Positions 1-10,455 are shown, counted from the stretch's first letter. The stretch is 37,848 nt of DNA from an uncultured Collinsella sp. (GCA_958443265.1 CAUCKA010000013.1:1-37848), one strand, 5' to 3'. The notes: a model not told the origin generated them from the letters alone. Program-made: numbers and translations.

Positions 1-3000
1 CCGGTAGGCGAACGTCTTGGTGCGCAGGCCGTCGCGGTCGATCTCGACGCCATCGAGATCGCTCGGCTGCCTGAACGTGACATGGCCCAGCACGACATTG
101 CCGGCGGCGTCGTTGGTCGCCTCGGTCACCGTCTTGCCGGAGGCGTCGACCGGTGCGGGCGCGCCGTCCAGCGGCTCGATCTTAAAGGTGTACCTGCCCG
201 CGATGTCGGCCTGCGCCAGGCCGAGTCCGGCCTGGCCGAGCGCCAGCGTCTTGGTGCCCGCAAGGTCGACCGTCGCCTCGCCGGCGCTATAGCCGTTTAC
301 GAACGACAGCGTGCCGCCGGAGCCCTCGGGGTAGACCACGGCCACATCCAGCCCGCCCTTGCCGTCATCGGTCACCTTGACCGTGATGCCGAAGCTCGAT
401 GCGGCCGCCGTCACGCCCGCGGGCAGCCGGTCCGTGCCGTCCTCGGAAACGGTATAGGGAATGGCCCAGGAGCCGTCGGCGGCCCTGGTGGCGGTACCGT
501 CCGCCACCATCCGCCCGAGAGCGTCGGTAGTGTAGGAGATGGGCGAGAACGAGAACCCCGCGGCCTCGCCGTCGCCGGAGGCCCGGTTGGACGCGGTCGC
601 GACCACGTCGCCCCGGGCATCGCGGACGGAGAACGAGAACTCGCCCGCCGCCGCGGAGCGGCCCGTCAGCGTCTTGGTGGCGTTAATTGCCACTTTGCCC
701 TCGCCGCCGAGCGTTCCGGTGGCCTCGTAGGAGTTCTGGAACGCGACCGTCACAGGCGCGGGCGCCGCCATGGCGTCATCTGCCGTGGAGACCTCGCCGC
801 GGGCGACCTCGACACCGTCCTTGGCAACCGTGGTCGTGACCGTGAGCCTGCCCGTCGCGGTATCGTAGGCGGGCGCGATGGTCACCGTGCGCGGCACGGT
901 GTCGTTGGCGTAGCCCTCGCCGCCGAGCTTGGTCTCGGCGACGGTGAAGCTGTAGACCTTGCCCGCGTCGGCGTCGGTGAACTTCACGTCGCCCCCCGCG
1001 GCACCGCCGATGAGGTCGACCAGGTCGGCCTTCCCGTCATCGGCAGCGGCCACGGCGTAGGCGTCCTTGTCGGTCTTGAGGCCGAGCCTGGCGGCCGTCT
1101 CGGCGTCCGCGGTCACGGTGAAGGCGAACTGCCCCGCCTCCATGGCGCAGCCGGAGAGCGTCTTGGACAGGCGCACGCCCGCGCGGGCCGAGTAGTCGAG
1201 CTCGGTCGTGTAGGTGTTGACGAAGTCGCCGCCGCTCGCCTGCGCGATCGCGGGCGTCGTGGCCGTGAGGTTGCCGGAGCCGTCGTCGGTCACGGTCACC
1301 GTCATCGTGGCGGCGTGGCCGTCGTAGGCCACGCCGGCGATGGCGGAGCCGTCATCGGGCCTGACCTCGCGCACCGTGTAGGTGAAGGTCTTGGCGCGCA
1401 CGCGCTTGCCGCCGACCTCGGCGAACCCGGCGTCCTTGATGTCGTCGAGCGTGTAGCGGATGGGGCCGAAGTCGAAGGCGACCCTATCGCCCGCCTTGGT
1501 GCCGGCGGCGGCCGTCACGCTGACGGTCTTGGAGCCGTCGGCAGAGCCCTCGGGCATGGGGGCGCCGCCCTCGCCCGCGAGCGCGAACTGGAAGCTGTCG
1601 CCCTCCGCCCAGTCGCGGCCCGCGAGCGTCTTGGTGAAGAGTCCCGCGGTGGAGACGTCCCTGCCCTCGGTGGCCGTTCCGTACGTGTTGGTGAACGCGA
1701 CGGTCGCGCCGTCCTCGGTCACGGCGCCTTCGGCCTTGGAGCCGTCAGCCCCGTTAACAGCAGTCGTGTAGCCCTCGGCGGCATCCTCGGTCACGGTGTA
1801 GTGCGCGCCCACGGGCAGGCCGGCGATGACCTTCTCCCCGCCGTCCCTGAGCGTGAAGGTCGCCTTGCCGTCCGCGAACGTCACGGCGTGCTCGCCCTTG
1901 CCGAAGGTGCCGGAGACGGGCTCGCCGTCCCCGTCGGTCAGCGCGACCGTGAAGCCGAACTCGCGCTGGCTGTCGCCGCCGACGACCGTCTTCTTGACGG
2001 TGAGGCTGCCCTCGCGGGACACGCTGTTGTGGGTCGTGTTGGTCTGGGATTCGTTCTCCCCCACCTTGACCGTGGCGGTGTTGGAGATGTCGTCGACCAC
2101 GGCGGCTTCGGCGGAGACCTTCACGTCAAAGCTGAGCGTGCCCGTGGCGCCCGCAGCCTGCTCGCCGAGCGACCAGGTAAGGGTGCGCGTCGCGGCGTCG
2201 TAGGCGGCACCGTCGGCAGAACCCTCAACATAGTTAACGCCCTTGGGCAGGACATCGGTCACCGTCACGTCAGCCGCCTGCGCGGCGCCCCTGTCGTCGA
2301 CGCTGTTATTGGCCCAGCCGATGGTATAGGTGAGGGTATCGCCCACGCCCACCAGCCTGCCATCCACATTGACCTTGGCACCCGAGGCGTCCGCCTTGGT
2401 GACGGTCTTGGTGTTGTCGTGCGGCGTGAAGGTGTTGGTGAAGGTCTTCTTGCCCCGCTCGTTGAAGATCTCGGCCTTAAGGCCGGCACCAGTCTGAGCC
2501 ACTGCGATGTCGAAGGTGTAGGCATGCGCATCGTCCTCAATCAGGACATCGCCGCTTGCTTTCTCGGTCACGGTCGCGTGGTAGGTGCCCAGATTGGTGA
2601 AGCTGAGCTCGCCAAAGGAAACCTTGCCGTCCTTGTCATTCTTCGCCTCGATTGGGTAGCCCTCGAGGACATTGCCCGCGCCATCGGTGAGGGAGAGCTC
2701 GAAGGTGAATTCCCCCTCCTGGAGGCCGGGCTTGCGGCCTCCAGCGAGCACCTTGGTGAGCTCGGGGACGGACGCCGTGGCGGGGGCGGGGTCGAAGGTG
2801 TTGGTGAAGGCGGCGGAGGCGACCTGATCGGCCGAGATGGAGCCATCGGCCCTGGATCCCTCGGCTCCGTTCACCGCGGTCGTGTAGCCCTCGGCGGCAC
2901 GTTCGGTCACCGTGTAGGCAGTTCCCGCGGGCAGCCCCGTGATCCTCGCCGTCTGGCCATCTTTGAGCTTGAGGGTCGCCTTGCCGTCCTCGAACGTCGC

Positions 3001-6000
3001 GTCACCGTAGGTGCCGGATACTTTGCGGCCCATGGCATCGGTGGCCTCAACCACAAACTTAAATATCTTGTCCGCGTCGACCGCCAGGCCCTCGCGCGCC
3101 ACGACGGTCTTGGAGACGTCGAGCTCGCCCGTCTTCACAGTGTTGGTCACGGTGAAGCCGTCCTTGGCGTCGCCGGTGACCTTAGAGCTGTAGCCCTCGA
3201 CGGGCACCTCGGCCACGGCGTAGGCGACCTCGGAGCCGGACTTCGAGTACTTGGCCAGGTCCTTGAAGGAGCCCTTCCAGTTATTGGACTCGTTGAGCTC
3301 GATCGACTTGCCGGTGTCCTTTCCGTCGGCGAGCAGGCGCACGGTGGCCTTGGCGGCCGCCGGGCCGACCCACTTCTTCTCGACGGGCACCGAGACCTTG
3401 GCCGTGGAGGTGTTGGTCACGGTGAAGCCGCGCCCGGCGTCGCCGGTGACCTTCGAGCTGTAGCCCTCGACGGGCACCTCGGCCACGGCGTAGGCGACCT
3501 CGGAGCCGGACTTCGAGTACTTGGCCAGGTCCTTGAAGGAGCCCTTCCAGTTATTGGACTCGTTGAGCTCGATCGACTTGCCGGTGTCCTTTCCGTCGGC
3601 GAGCAGGCGCACGGTGGCCTTGGCGGCCGCCGGGCCGACCCACTTCTTCTCGACGGGCACCGAGACCTTGGCCGTGGAGGTGTTGGTCACGGTGAAGCCG
3701 CGCCCGGCGTCGCCGGTGACCTTCGAGCTGTAGCCCTCGACGGGGTCCTCGGCCACGGTGTAGGCGATCGCGGAGCCGGACTCGGAGTACTTGGGCAGGC
3801 CCTCGAAGGAGTGCTTCCAGCCGTTGGACTCGCTCAGGGTGATCGAATCGATGACGGTCTTGCCGTTCTTGAGATTTACTTTGACCTCATCAGGATGTGG
3901 AATCCTGGGGTTCTCCCAGACCTTTTTAATGGGAATGTTGATGTTCTCGGACCTGCCAATGACAACACCGCCGTTGGCGCCGATGCCGCCTCCCAACGGC
4001 GCCGTATTGCCAGAGATCGTCAGCGACGCCTGGCCGCCGCCGAGGTTATACACATCCTCGCTCATCACAGATTTAAGCGCGACGTTCGGCGTGGCGTCGG
4101 TAAAGGACAGGGGATCGCCGTTGTCGCCATCGGGCGAGAATCGCGGGATTTTGGGGTTTGTTGCCGCAATAGTGCCGTAGGGCTTAAACAGCCCACCGTC
4201 TCTGTACCAGCTGACCTTTCCGCCGCCCGGAGCGCGGTTGGCCAAGGTCAGTTTGTATTTGGCGTCTTTGGCGCCGGTGAAGACGAAGTCGTCTCCCGCC
4301 TCATCAGCCGTGTTCTTGGCGATCAGGCCGCCGTCCTGGACGTAGACCTTGGCATCTCCGGTCGGGCAGAACCACATGCCGCCGCCCTGCTTATCCGCAT
4401 GGTTATCAACAACGAGGGCGTTTTCGATGCGGAGCGTGCTATAGCCATGAGCCTCGTTGCCTTCGCTATACACGCCGCCGCCCATGCTCCGAGCAGTATT
4501 ACCCTCGATCTTGCCCGCGCTGAGCGTGACGCCATTCGAATAGGCATAGACGCCTCCGCCGGCGGAAGCGGAGTTGCCAGATATGGACCCGCCTTGCATG
4601 GTGAAAGCAGTATTCCCTGTTTCGCCGCCCTGACAGCCCGGGTCGACCACACACACTCCGCCGCCTTTGCCGTTGCCAGACGCAACGTTGTTCTCAATCT
4701 CTCCACCCTTCATGGTGAACTCGGCGTTGCCCTCAATGTGAACTGCTCCAGAGGGATCTAAGGGCCCCGCCTCCAGTTTACTGCTCCTGTTGCCGGAAAT
4801 CTGACCACCAGTCATCGTGAACTTGGCTCTTTGGCTATCGCCCTCCCCCTCACTGTACACAAGGACCGCGCTGCCTCGATAGCCGCTGTTGCCCTCGATG
4901 CTGCCTCCGCTCATGTCGAAGCGGGCATTGCCCACCAACATGACGCCAGAAGATGTGAGGTGATAGCCGTTAGTGTCTCCGGTAACGACGATTCCGTTCT
5001 TACGGATAACGCCGCCCTTCATGACAACATGAGCGCCGTCCTTCGCGTGGACAGCGCCGCAATACGCGTCCTTAAGTTCGCACTGCTCGATAACGCCGCC
5101 CGTCATGGTAAGCGAAGCCTTGTCTCCCGACACGTCGATGACACCCGTATTGACGGTGTTCGCAGCGCCGTCGCACACAACGGCCTCGTCAGAGAGCGCA
5201 ACTGCTCCCTCGCTAGAAATAATGGCGCCCTTGTTGTAGCGACCACTCAGGGACACTTTCCCCGACAGCTCGAGGGATGCCCTCTCGGCAACATTGACCA
5301 GTACGGTGACGCCGCTATTCTTTGTTGCCAAGATGGTATGGGGCTCATCCGACGTGATCTTAATCATCTTCCCGGCAGGAATCGTGAGCGTGGAGCCAAG
5401 CTTCACGTGCTTTTCCAGCTTGATGACGGTCTCCTTGCCATTGGGGGCCTCGTTGACCAGCTCCTGAAGGGTCTTGGTGCTGTCATCGCTCACGGTAGCG
5501 CCGACGCCGTCATCGATGGACTCGCGCGTGTAGACGATATCGACGCCAGAGGACGGGAGGTTCTCCGAGCCGGTGATGTCGTCCCTGCTGTTTTCGATCG
5601 TGATCTTTTGAACCGTGCTGCCGTCAAACATGTCCCGGGGTATTTTGGTGAGGCCACGCCCGATCGTCACATCCTTCACGCCATCTACGCCCGAGAAGGC
5701 TGCCGTGCCAACGGAAGTCACGGAATCCGGAATGGAAAGCTGCTCCGGCAACGTGCCGCGATAGAAGGCGTAGTTGCCAATTTTCTCAAGTGTCTCGGGA
5801 AGCTGGACGGCGACGTTGCTCCAGATAAAGGCCCAGTCACCGATACTCTGCAGGCTGTCGCAAAGCCCCACGATCTTAACCGGCGCGTAGCAGAACGCAT
5901 AGCCCGGAACGCTCTGAAGCGAGGACAGGTCCACGGACGCCCGCAGCTTTTTGCACTTGTAGAAAGCCCCCCAGCCCATGTTTGTCACCTTGCTTAGATT

Positions 6001-6911
6001 GGGCACGCTCACCAGGCTGGCGCACCCCTGGAAAGCAGAGGATCCGATGCTCGTCAATGTGCCCGGGAAATCGATGCCGGTCAAACTCGAGCAATTCTGA
6101 AACGCCCCATCCCCGATGGACTCAATTTCGCTCAGCGCGGTGACGGACGTTAGAGAGGTGCATCCGTCAAACATGTGCGAGGGGATCTTCGTAACCGAAG
6201 CGGGCAACGACACGCTTGTCAGAGACGTGCAGCCTTTGAGCAAGCCCGTTATGGTGTCGGCGAAGGCGACATCTTTTGGAAACTCGATGCTTGTAAGGGC
6301 CGTAGCCCCCCCGAAGGCGCTCGGGCCCGAAATCATTTTGAGGGTGGAGGGGAGATCGATCTCCGAAAGGCTTTTGCAGCCCGTGACCATCGAGTTGGCG
6401 CTAATCTTCTCGACGCCCTCATCGAAATAGAGTTTTTCGAGCGAGCCGGCGTTTTGCAGCGTGCAACTGAAGTCCTTGATGGAGCCAGGGATATGGAGCT
6501 CCTTGACCTTTACGAACTTCCGGAAATACCATCCGCGCACGTTTTCGAGCGTGTCGGGGAGCGTCAGCTGCTCAACGTTCTTGGCCACGATACCAGACGA
6601 GAAAAAAAGTTCGGTGACTTTGTAGGTCTGGCCACCATGCTCGATGGAGCTGGGCACACTCACCGCGGTCACGCTGTCGTCGGCAACAATACATGTGATT
6701 TCCGCCGTGCCCTTATCCGTGGTCTCGCACGAATAGGTCACGCCGTCCTGGGTGATCTCAAACTGCTCCGCAGTATACGCAGTCCGCGATTCCGTGGCCG
6801 CATATGCGACACCGGCCGTCGCGCCAACGGATAAACATCCGAAGCCGAGAACCAGCGCAAGGCAGAGAGCAGCGACTCTCTGCCCCCCCCGCCGAAAACT
6901 TTCCTCTCCAA
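1..6911 (-). CDS. Giant multidomain surface adhesin (LRR, beta-helix, Cna-B, pilin isopeptide domains); 3' end outside window; start out of frame
   Basis: One minus-strand reading frame is open without a stop from 6882 to base 1 (about 2,290 codons) and continues off the left edge. It opens with a signal-peptide core (RVAALCLALVLGFGCLS, ending AYA). BspA-type LRR_5 repeats follow to about 5570 (CTSLTSVSLPASVTKIPSHM, IGDGAFQNCSSL). Beta-helix-like GGxISGNxAS repeats span about 5400-3960. Three Cna-B modules span about 3960-3140 (VEKKW lysine, AYAVAE glutamate, TNT asparagine). Then come DUF7601-like domains, a DUF11/D2-like domain (VGDTLTYTI, VTDVLPKGV, about 2440-2000) and several pilin isopeptide domains (TKTLxGR...F.F). 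No sortase signal is visible because the C-terminus is missing. The best start is TTG at 6911 after AGGGGGAG, but it joins the signal peptide only if the G8 run at 6883-6890 has nine G. The role in adhesion is inferred from the architecture. Confidence 0.9.
3185..3744 (-). repeat. Tandem 270-bp repeat encoding two identical Cna-B modules
   Basis: Bases 3185-3474 are identical to 3455-3744, so a 270-bp (90-codon) unit occurs just over twice with no mismatch. Identity stops at 3184/3454 (A versus C) and at 3475/3745 (CAC versus GTC). The unit encodes one Cna-B domain (VPVEKKWVGPAA, ELNESNNWKGSF, AYAVAEVPVEGYSS). A third, diverged module lies N-terminal at about 3750-3960. Perfect identity including third positions indicates a recent duplication or gene conversion. 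Confidence 0.95.
6883..6890 (-). repeat. Poly-G (G8) tract inside the adhesin 5' coding region
   Basis: The minus strand reads GGCGGGGGGGGCAGAG immediately before the signal-peptide codons. With eight G, TTG at 6911 (M-E-R-K-V-F) and TTG at 6949 (M-G-R-E-G-D) are both out of frame with the signal peptide. The in-frame path upstream reaches a TAA near 6967 without any ATG, GTG or TTG. Nine G would join TTG 6911 to the signal peptide, and seven G would join TTG 6949. This is the layout expected for slipped-strand phase variation; a homopolymer sequencing error is the alternative. Confidence 0.75.
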
Positions 6912-7040
6912 TTCCCTTCTCCCCCTCTGGTGTCGCCTTCTCTTCCCAAGAGCGATCTATTGATTAAGGACAGTTAAAGACAACATTATGCCCAAAGAGG
7001 CCCATCATGGAGATAATCCACGTCTTCGCCCGAAATGGTA

Positions 7041-7063
7041 ATTAATTGGCAGGATTAATTGGC
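7041..7063. repeat. Direct repeat ATTAATTGGC x2 in the adhesin/kinase intergenic region
   Basis: ATTAATTGGC occurs at 7041-7050 and 7054-7063, 13 bp apart start to start. It lies in the 231-bp AT-rich gap between the adhesin (start 6911) and the 3' end of the kinase fusion. It could be a regulator site upstream of the adhesin. I found no convincing promoter in this gap; the closest is TTGTCT, 17 bp, ATAGAT, ending near 6956, with a poor -10. Confidence 0.5.
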
Positions 7064-7142
7064 GAACAACTGAACGAAGAGCAATCTACTAATGGCACAT
7101 AAATGGCGGCGTCAACACCTGAAGTGCAAAAAGACTGCTTTT

Positions 7143-8924
7143 CTAGATGCGGCCGAGGTCGCAGGATCGAGCAGCCGCTTCACCGGCACAGATGAGGTTG
7201 GTTGTGGCTTCTTGCACACCGAGCGCCTGGTCGAGGGGCATGGGCTTGCGGCAGATCGGAAGCACCAAGTCGATGCCCTGCTCATACACCGCATCCAGGT
7301 TGTCGGCACGACCGCCCACGACGGCAACAACCGGCTTGCCATAGCGCTTGGCACGGCGGGCCACGCCCACCGGCGCCTTACCGGCGGCGGATTGCTCGTC
7401 CATATTGCCCTCGCCCGTTATGACCAGGTCGACATCGCGTACACGCTCGTCAAACCCCACGAGATCGAGCACCGTCTCCACACCCGAGCGTAGCTCCGCA
7501 CCGAGCGCCAGCAGCGCGGCACCCAGGCCGCCGGCGGCACCTGCGCCGGGCACGCCGAGCACCGAGCCAAATGTCCGTGCGCCCTCAGGTGTGCGCAACA
7601 ACCCCTGGGCTCGAGCTCCGGCAATCGCAGCGTCGAGCAAGCGACCGTAGCCGACCATCCAGCTGTCGCACCTGCTCAGCGCCTCGGCATCATCAGCCGG
7701 CAGACCCTTCTGTCCGCCGAACACCGCAAGCGCGCCGCGACGCCCCACGAGTGGGTTCTCGACATCCGAAAGCACAACGATACGAGCGCCATCCAAAGCC
7801 TGCAGCGCGGGCGCCAAATCAACGCTCGCCACCCGCTCAAGGCCTGCAAGACCGGGGGCGACATCGCAGCCCTGATCATCGACCACACGCGCGCCCAGCG
7901 CCTGCAGCATACCGGCGCCACCGTCGTTGGTGGCACTGCCGCCCAGACCAATATAGATAGTCTTTGCCCCAGCACGGACTGCGCGAAGCATGAGCTCGCC
8001 CACGCCATAGGTTGTAGCAACCAGCGCCGACGACTCCGTGCAAGGCGAATACCCAATGCCGGCCGCCTCGGCCATCTCGATGACCGCGGACTCGCGCTCG
8101 ACATCAACCAGCATCCGGGCAGACGTGCGCTTGCCCAGGGGACCTGCCACCTCGCAGGTCACAATCTCACCGCCGCACGCGGCAACGGCATCGAGCGTTC
8201 CCTCGCCACCATCTGCCAGCGGCAAAGCGTTCAGCTCGGCATCGGGCCAAACGCGGCGCACGCCTTCGGCAACCGCCGCCTCCGCCTGCGCGCTCGAAAC
8301 GCTGCCCTTAAAGGAGTCGATCGCCAACAGCACACGGCGGGGTCGGCGGCACGCAGGACCAAAGTCAACCGCCGTGTCAGTATCCTCACCGGCACCTGCA
8401 AGTGCTGCGGCGTGAGCGGCGTGTGCTTCAAGATCGGCCCCACAACCGCAGCCAGCACCATCGGTGCCACGCAGCCTACTAAAATAGCTGCTCAACACCT
8501 CACGACACTCGTCTGCCAGCACGCCGGCGGTCACGTTAAACCGATGATTCAGGCGCGAATCGGCATTCAGGTCATACAGCGAACCCAGAGCGCCCGCCTT
8601 GGCATCAGCCGCGCCATACACGCAGCGTCCTACGCGCGCGTTAACCATAAGCCCCGCACACATGCAGCAGGGCTCGAGCGTCACGTAGACCGTACAGTCG
8701 GAAAGGCGCCAGCGACCGAGCGACCGAGCGGCAGCGCACAGGGCCGCGAACTCTGCATGAGCCGAAGGATCCTGGTCGAGCTCGCGCCGATTGTGCGCCC
8801 GCGCGACAATCTCACCCGCGCGCACCACTACGGCTCCGATGGGCACCTCGCCCACCGCCGCGGCGGCTCGCGCCTCCGCCAACGCCTCGCGCATGAACTT
8901 CACGTCGATTTCGGTGATCGTCAT
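7143..8924 (-). CDS. tadA: Fusion of tRNA adenosine deaminase TadA with glycerate kinase
   Basis: The 593-aa product joins two enzymes. Residues about 1-155 are TadA, which deaminates A34 to inosine in tRNA-Arg: VGEVPIGAVVV, the HAE zinc and proton-shuttle motif, and PCCMCAG for the other zinc ligands. After a linker with CGCG and Ala/His-rich sequence, residues about 215-590 are a GlxK/GarK-type glycerate kinase, which phosphorylates glycerate: AIDSFKGSVSS, PLADGGEGT, GLGGSATNDGGAG, DVENPLVG, TGEGNMDEQS. The frame is continuous with no internal stop. I chose ATG 8924 because GGGAAGG precedes it by six bases and the next upstream ATG (8975) abuts the divergent tRNA. Each domain is of normal family length, so both may be active. 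The fusion is unusual and no metabolic link between the halves is obvious. Confidence 0.93.
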   Translation of the reverse strand: MTITEIDVKFMREALAEARAAAAVGEVPIGAVVVRAGEIVARAHNRRELDQDPSAHAEFAALCAAARSLGRWRLSDCTVYVTLEPCCMCAGLMVNARVGRCVYGAADAKAGALGSLYDLNADSRLNHRFNVTAGVLADECREVLSSYFSRLRGTDGAGCGCGADLEAHAAHAAALAGAGEDTDTAVDFGPACRRPRRVLLAIDSFKGSVSSAQAEAAVAEGVRRVWPDAELNALPLADGGEGTLDAVAACGGEIVTCEVAGPLGKRTSARMLVDVERESAVIEMAEAAGIGYSPCTESSALVATTYGVGELMLRAVRAGAKTIYIGLGGSATNDGGAGMLQALGARVVDDQGCDVAPGLAGLERVASVDLAPALQALDGARIVVLSDVENPLVGRRGALAVFGGQKGLPADDAEALSRCDSWMVGYGRLLDAAIAGARAQGLLRTPEGARTFGSVLGVPGAGAAGGLGAALLALGAELRSGVETVLDLVGFDERVRDVDLVITGEGNMDEQSAAGKAPVGVARRAKRYGKPVVAVVGGRADNLDAVYEQGIDLVLPICRKPMPLDQALGVQEATTNLICAGEAAARSCDLGRI

Positions 8925-8975
8925 CGTTCGCCTTCCCTGTTGCAAATTCAAAACGATGCTATCATTACGACTCAC

Positions 8976-9065
8976 GGAGAGATGGCAGAGCGGTTGAATG
9001 CGGCGGTCTTGAAAACCGTTGAGCGCGAGAGCGTTCCGGGGGTTCGAATCCCCCTCTCTCCGCCA
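8976..9065 (+). tRNA. tRNA-Ser (anticodon UGA)
   Basis: The acceptor arms GGAGAGA (8976-8982) and TCTCTCC pair, followed by discriminator G at 9062 and an encoded CCA at 9063-9065. The anticodon loop CTTGAAA places TGA at 9010-9012. A long variable arm (GAGCGCGAGAGCGTTC) makes this a class II serine tRNA, and the T arm GGGGGTTCGAATCCCCC is intact. An extended -10 (TGC TATCAT, 8958-8965) lies just upstream. The 3' end sits two bases from the stop codon of the convergent TetR gene. Confidence 0.97.
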
Positions 9066-9067
9066 CT

Positions 9068-9664
9068 TTAGTGATTCACCGGTGTCATGGTTCGCTCAAA
9101 CAGTGCATCGACCACGTCGGCTATCTCAGGTCGACGCTCAAGATCGTGGCCCGATTCCCACCATATCGTGAAAAGTCGAATAATACCGCCGGCGACAAAC
9201 TCAGACGTCGTCTCGAGTGACACGGGGGCCAGGGCATCCTCGGCAAGCACGTTCATCACACGCTCGCGGATGGAGCGGGCAATGCGGTCGCAAATAACGT
9301 TTGTCAGCATGCCCGACATGCTGCTTGCCAAAATGTTATCCATGAGCTGCTCGTGCGCCAGAATCAAATCCATGGCATCGTCCAAAATCGCGTGCCGAAG
9401 CGCGCGCACGTCCTCGGCAGACACTGCGCCGGCCTCATCGGGCTGTTTTTGCGGCAAGCCCGACATGAGCTCATCGATATAAAAGGCAAAGTAATCGTTC
9501 TTGTCGCGAAAGTGCTTGTAGAACGTCGTACGGCGAATCATGGCGCGGTCGCACAGCGTGGCAACCGTCAGGTCCTCAAAACGATGCTCCTCGAGAAGTT
9601 CGGTGAAGGCATCGAACAGGGCGCGGTAGGTTTTCTTAATGCGAAGGTCCACTGGTATCGCCAT
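9068..9664 (-). CDS. TetR/AcrR-family transcriptional regulator
   Basis: A 198-aa protein with an N-terminal TetR helix-turn-helix: RIKKTYRALFDAFTELLEEH, then FEDLTVATLCDRAMIRRTTF and YKHFRDKNDYF. The helical C-terminal ligand domain has no recognisable specificity. ATG 9664 is the first start that gives a normal TetR N-terminus (MAIPVDLRIKK); its ribosome site is weak, so GTG four codons later is possible. The gene is divergent from lemA, and the shared upstream region holds CGACAatcTGTCG (9686-9698), a possible autoregulatory site. Targets are unknown; lemA is a candidate by position only. Confidence 0.85.
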   Translation of the reverse strand: MAIPVDLRIKKTYRALFDAFTELLEEHRFEDLTVATLCDRAMIRRTTFYKHFRDKNDYFAFYIDELMSGLPQKQPDEAGAVSAEDVRALRHAILDDAMDLILAHEQLMDNILASSMSGMLTNVICDRIARSIRERVMNVLAEDALAPVSLETTSEFVAGGIIRLFTIWWESGHDLERRPEIADVVDALFERTMTPVNH

Positions 9665-9863
9665 CCTCAGGGCAAAGACAACACTCGACAATCTGTCGCA
9701 TATCTTACACCTGTACCTCGCGCGCTTTGCCCCGGTGCCAACCCCGCCGAAAACATAACGCTTACCGGAAAGTTCGGCACGGCAAAACGTTGCGGGTATA
9801 CTAGTAGCGTTATACCAACGGCAGCTGGCGCATGCCGCCGCGGCCATTCGAAACGGAGACATC

Positions 9864-10415
9864 ATGATTACCGTCATCATCGGCATCGTTGTTGTCATTG
9901 TGATTGTCTGCGCCATCGCCGGCATCTACAACAACATGGTCACCAAGCGTAACCGCATCGATAACGCCTGGCAGAACATCGATACGCAGCTGCAGCGCCG
10001 CAACGACCTGATCCCCAACCTGGTCGAGACCGTCAAGGGCTACGCCAAGCACGAGCAGGAGACGCTCTCCGCCGTGATCAGCGCGCGTAACACCGCCGTC
10101 AAGGCCACCACGCCCGAGGCCAAGATGGAAGCCGACAACGTGCTGACCGGTGCGCTGCGCCAGCTCTTTGCCGTGGCCGAGGCCTACCCCGATCTTAAGG
10201 CAAACACTAACTTTACGCAGCTGCAGGCATCGCTCGAGGATACCGAGAACAAGATTAGCTATGCACGCCAGAGCTACAACGATTGCGTGCTCAGCTACAA
10301 CAACGCCATTCAGACGTTCCCGGCTGTCATCTTTGCCGGCATCTTCCAGTTTAAGGAGCGCCAGGGCTTCGAGGCCGCCGAAGCAGCCCGCCAGGCCCCG
10401 GCCGTCAAGTTCTAA
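9864..10415 (+). CDS. lemA: LemA family protein
   Basis: A 183-aa protein with one N-terminal membrane helix (IIGIVVVIVIVCAIAGIY) and the LemA signature: YNNMVTKRNRIDNAWQNID, then QLQRRNDLIPNLVETVKGYA and an E/Q-rich helical domain. LemA proteins are membrane-anchored with an extracytoplasmic helical bundle and an uncertain function. The start has GGAG five bases upstream. A TATACT box at 9797-9802 is a plausible -10, but no good -35 is seen. The gene stands alone and ends in a strong terminator. Confidence 0.93.
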   Translation: MITVIIGIVVVIVIVCAIAGIYNNMVTKRNRIDNAWQNIDTQLQRRNDLIPNLVETVKGYAKHEQETLSAVISARNTAVKATTPEAKMEADNVLTGALRQLFAVAEAYPDLKANTNFTQLQASLEDTENKISYARQSYNDCVLSYNNAIQTFPAVIFAGIFQFKERQGFEAAEAARQAPAVKF

Positions 10416-10455
10416 ACAACAAGGCAGAGTCTTAAGCCAGTTCATCAACCCTTTG

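Noticed and set aside
82..4761. A 1,559-codon open frame on the plus strand
   Set aside because: It is the exact antisense register of the adhesin gene, with meaningless Gly/His/Arg-rich sequence and no domain. High GC and lack of TTA/CTA/TCA codons in the real gene keep it open.
4831..5997. A 388-codon plus-strand frame
   Set aside because: It is antisense to the beta-helix and LRR part of the adhesin in the same register, with no ribosome site or recognisable domain.
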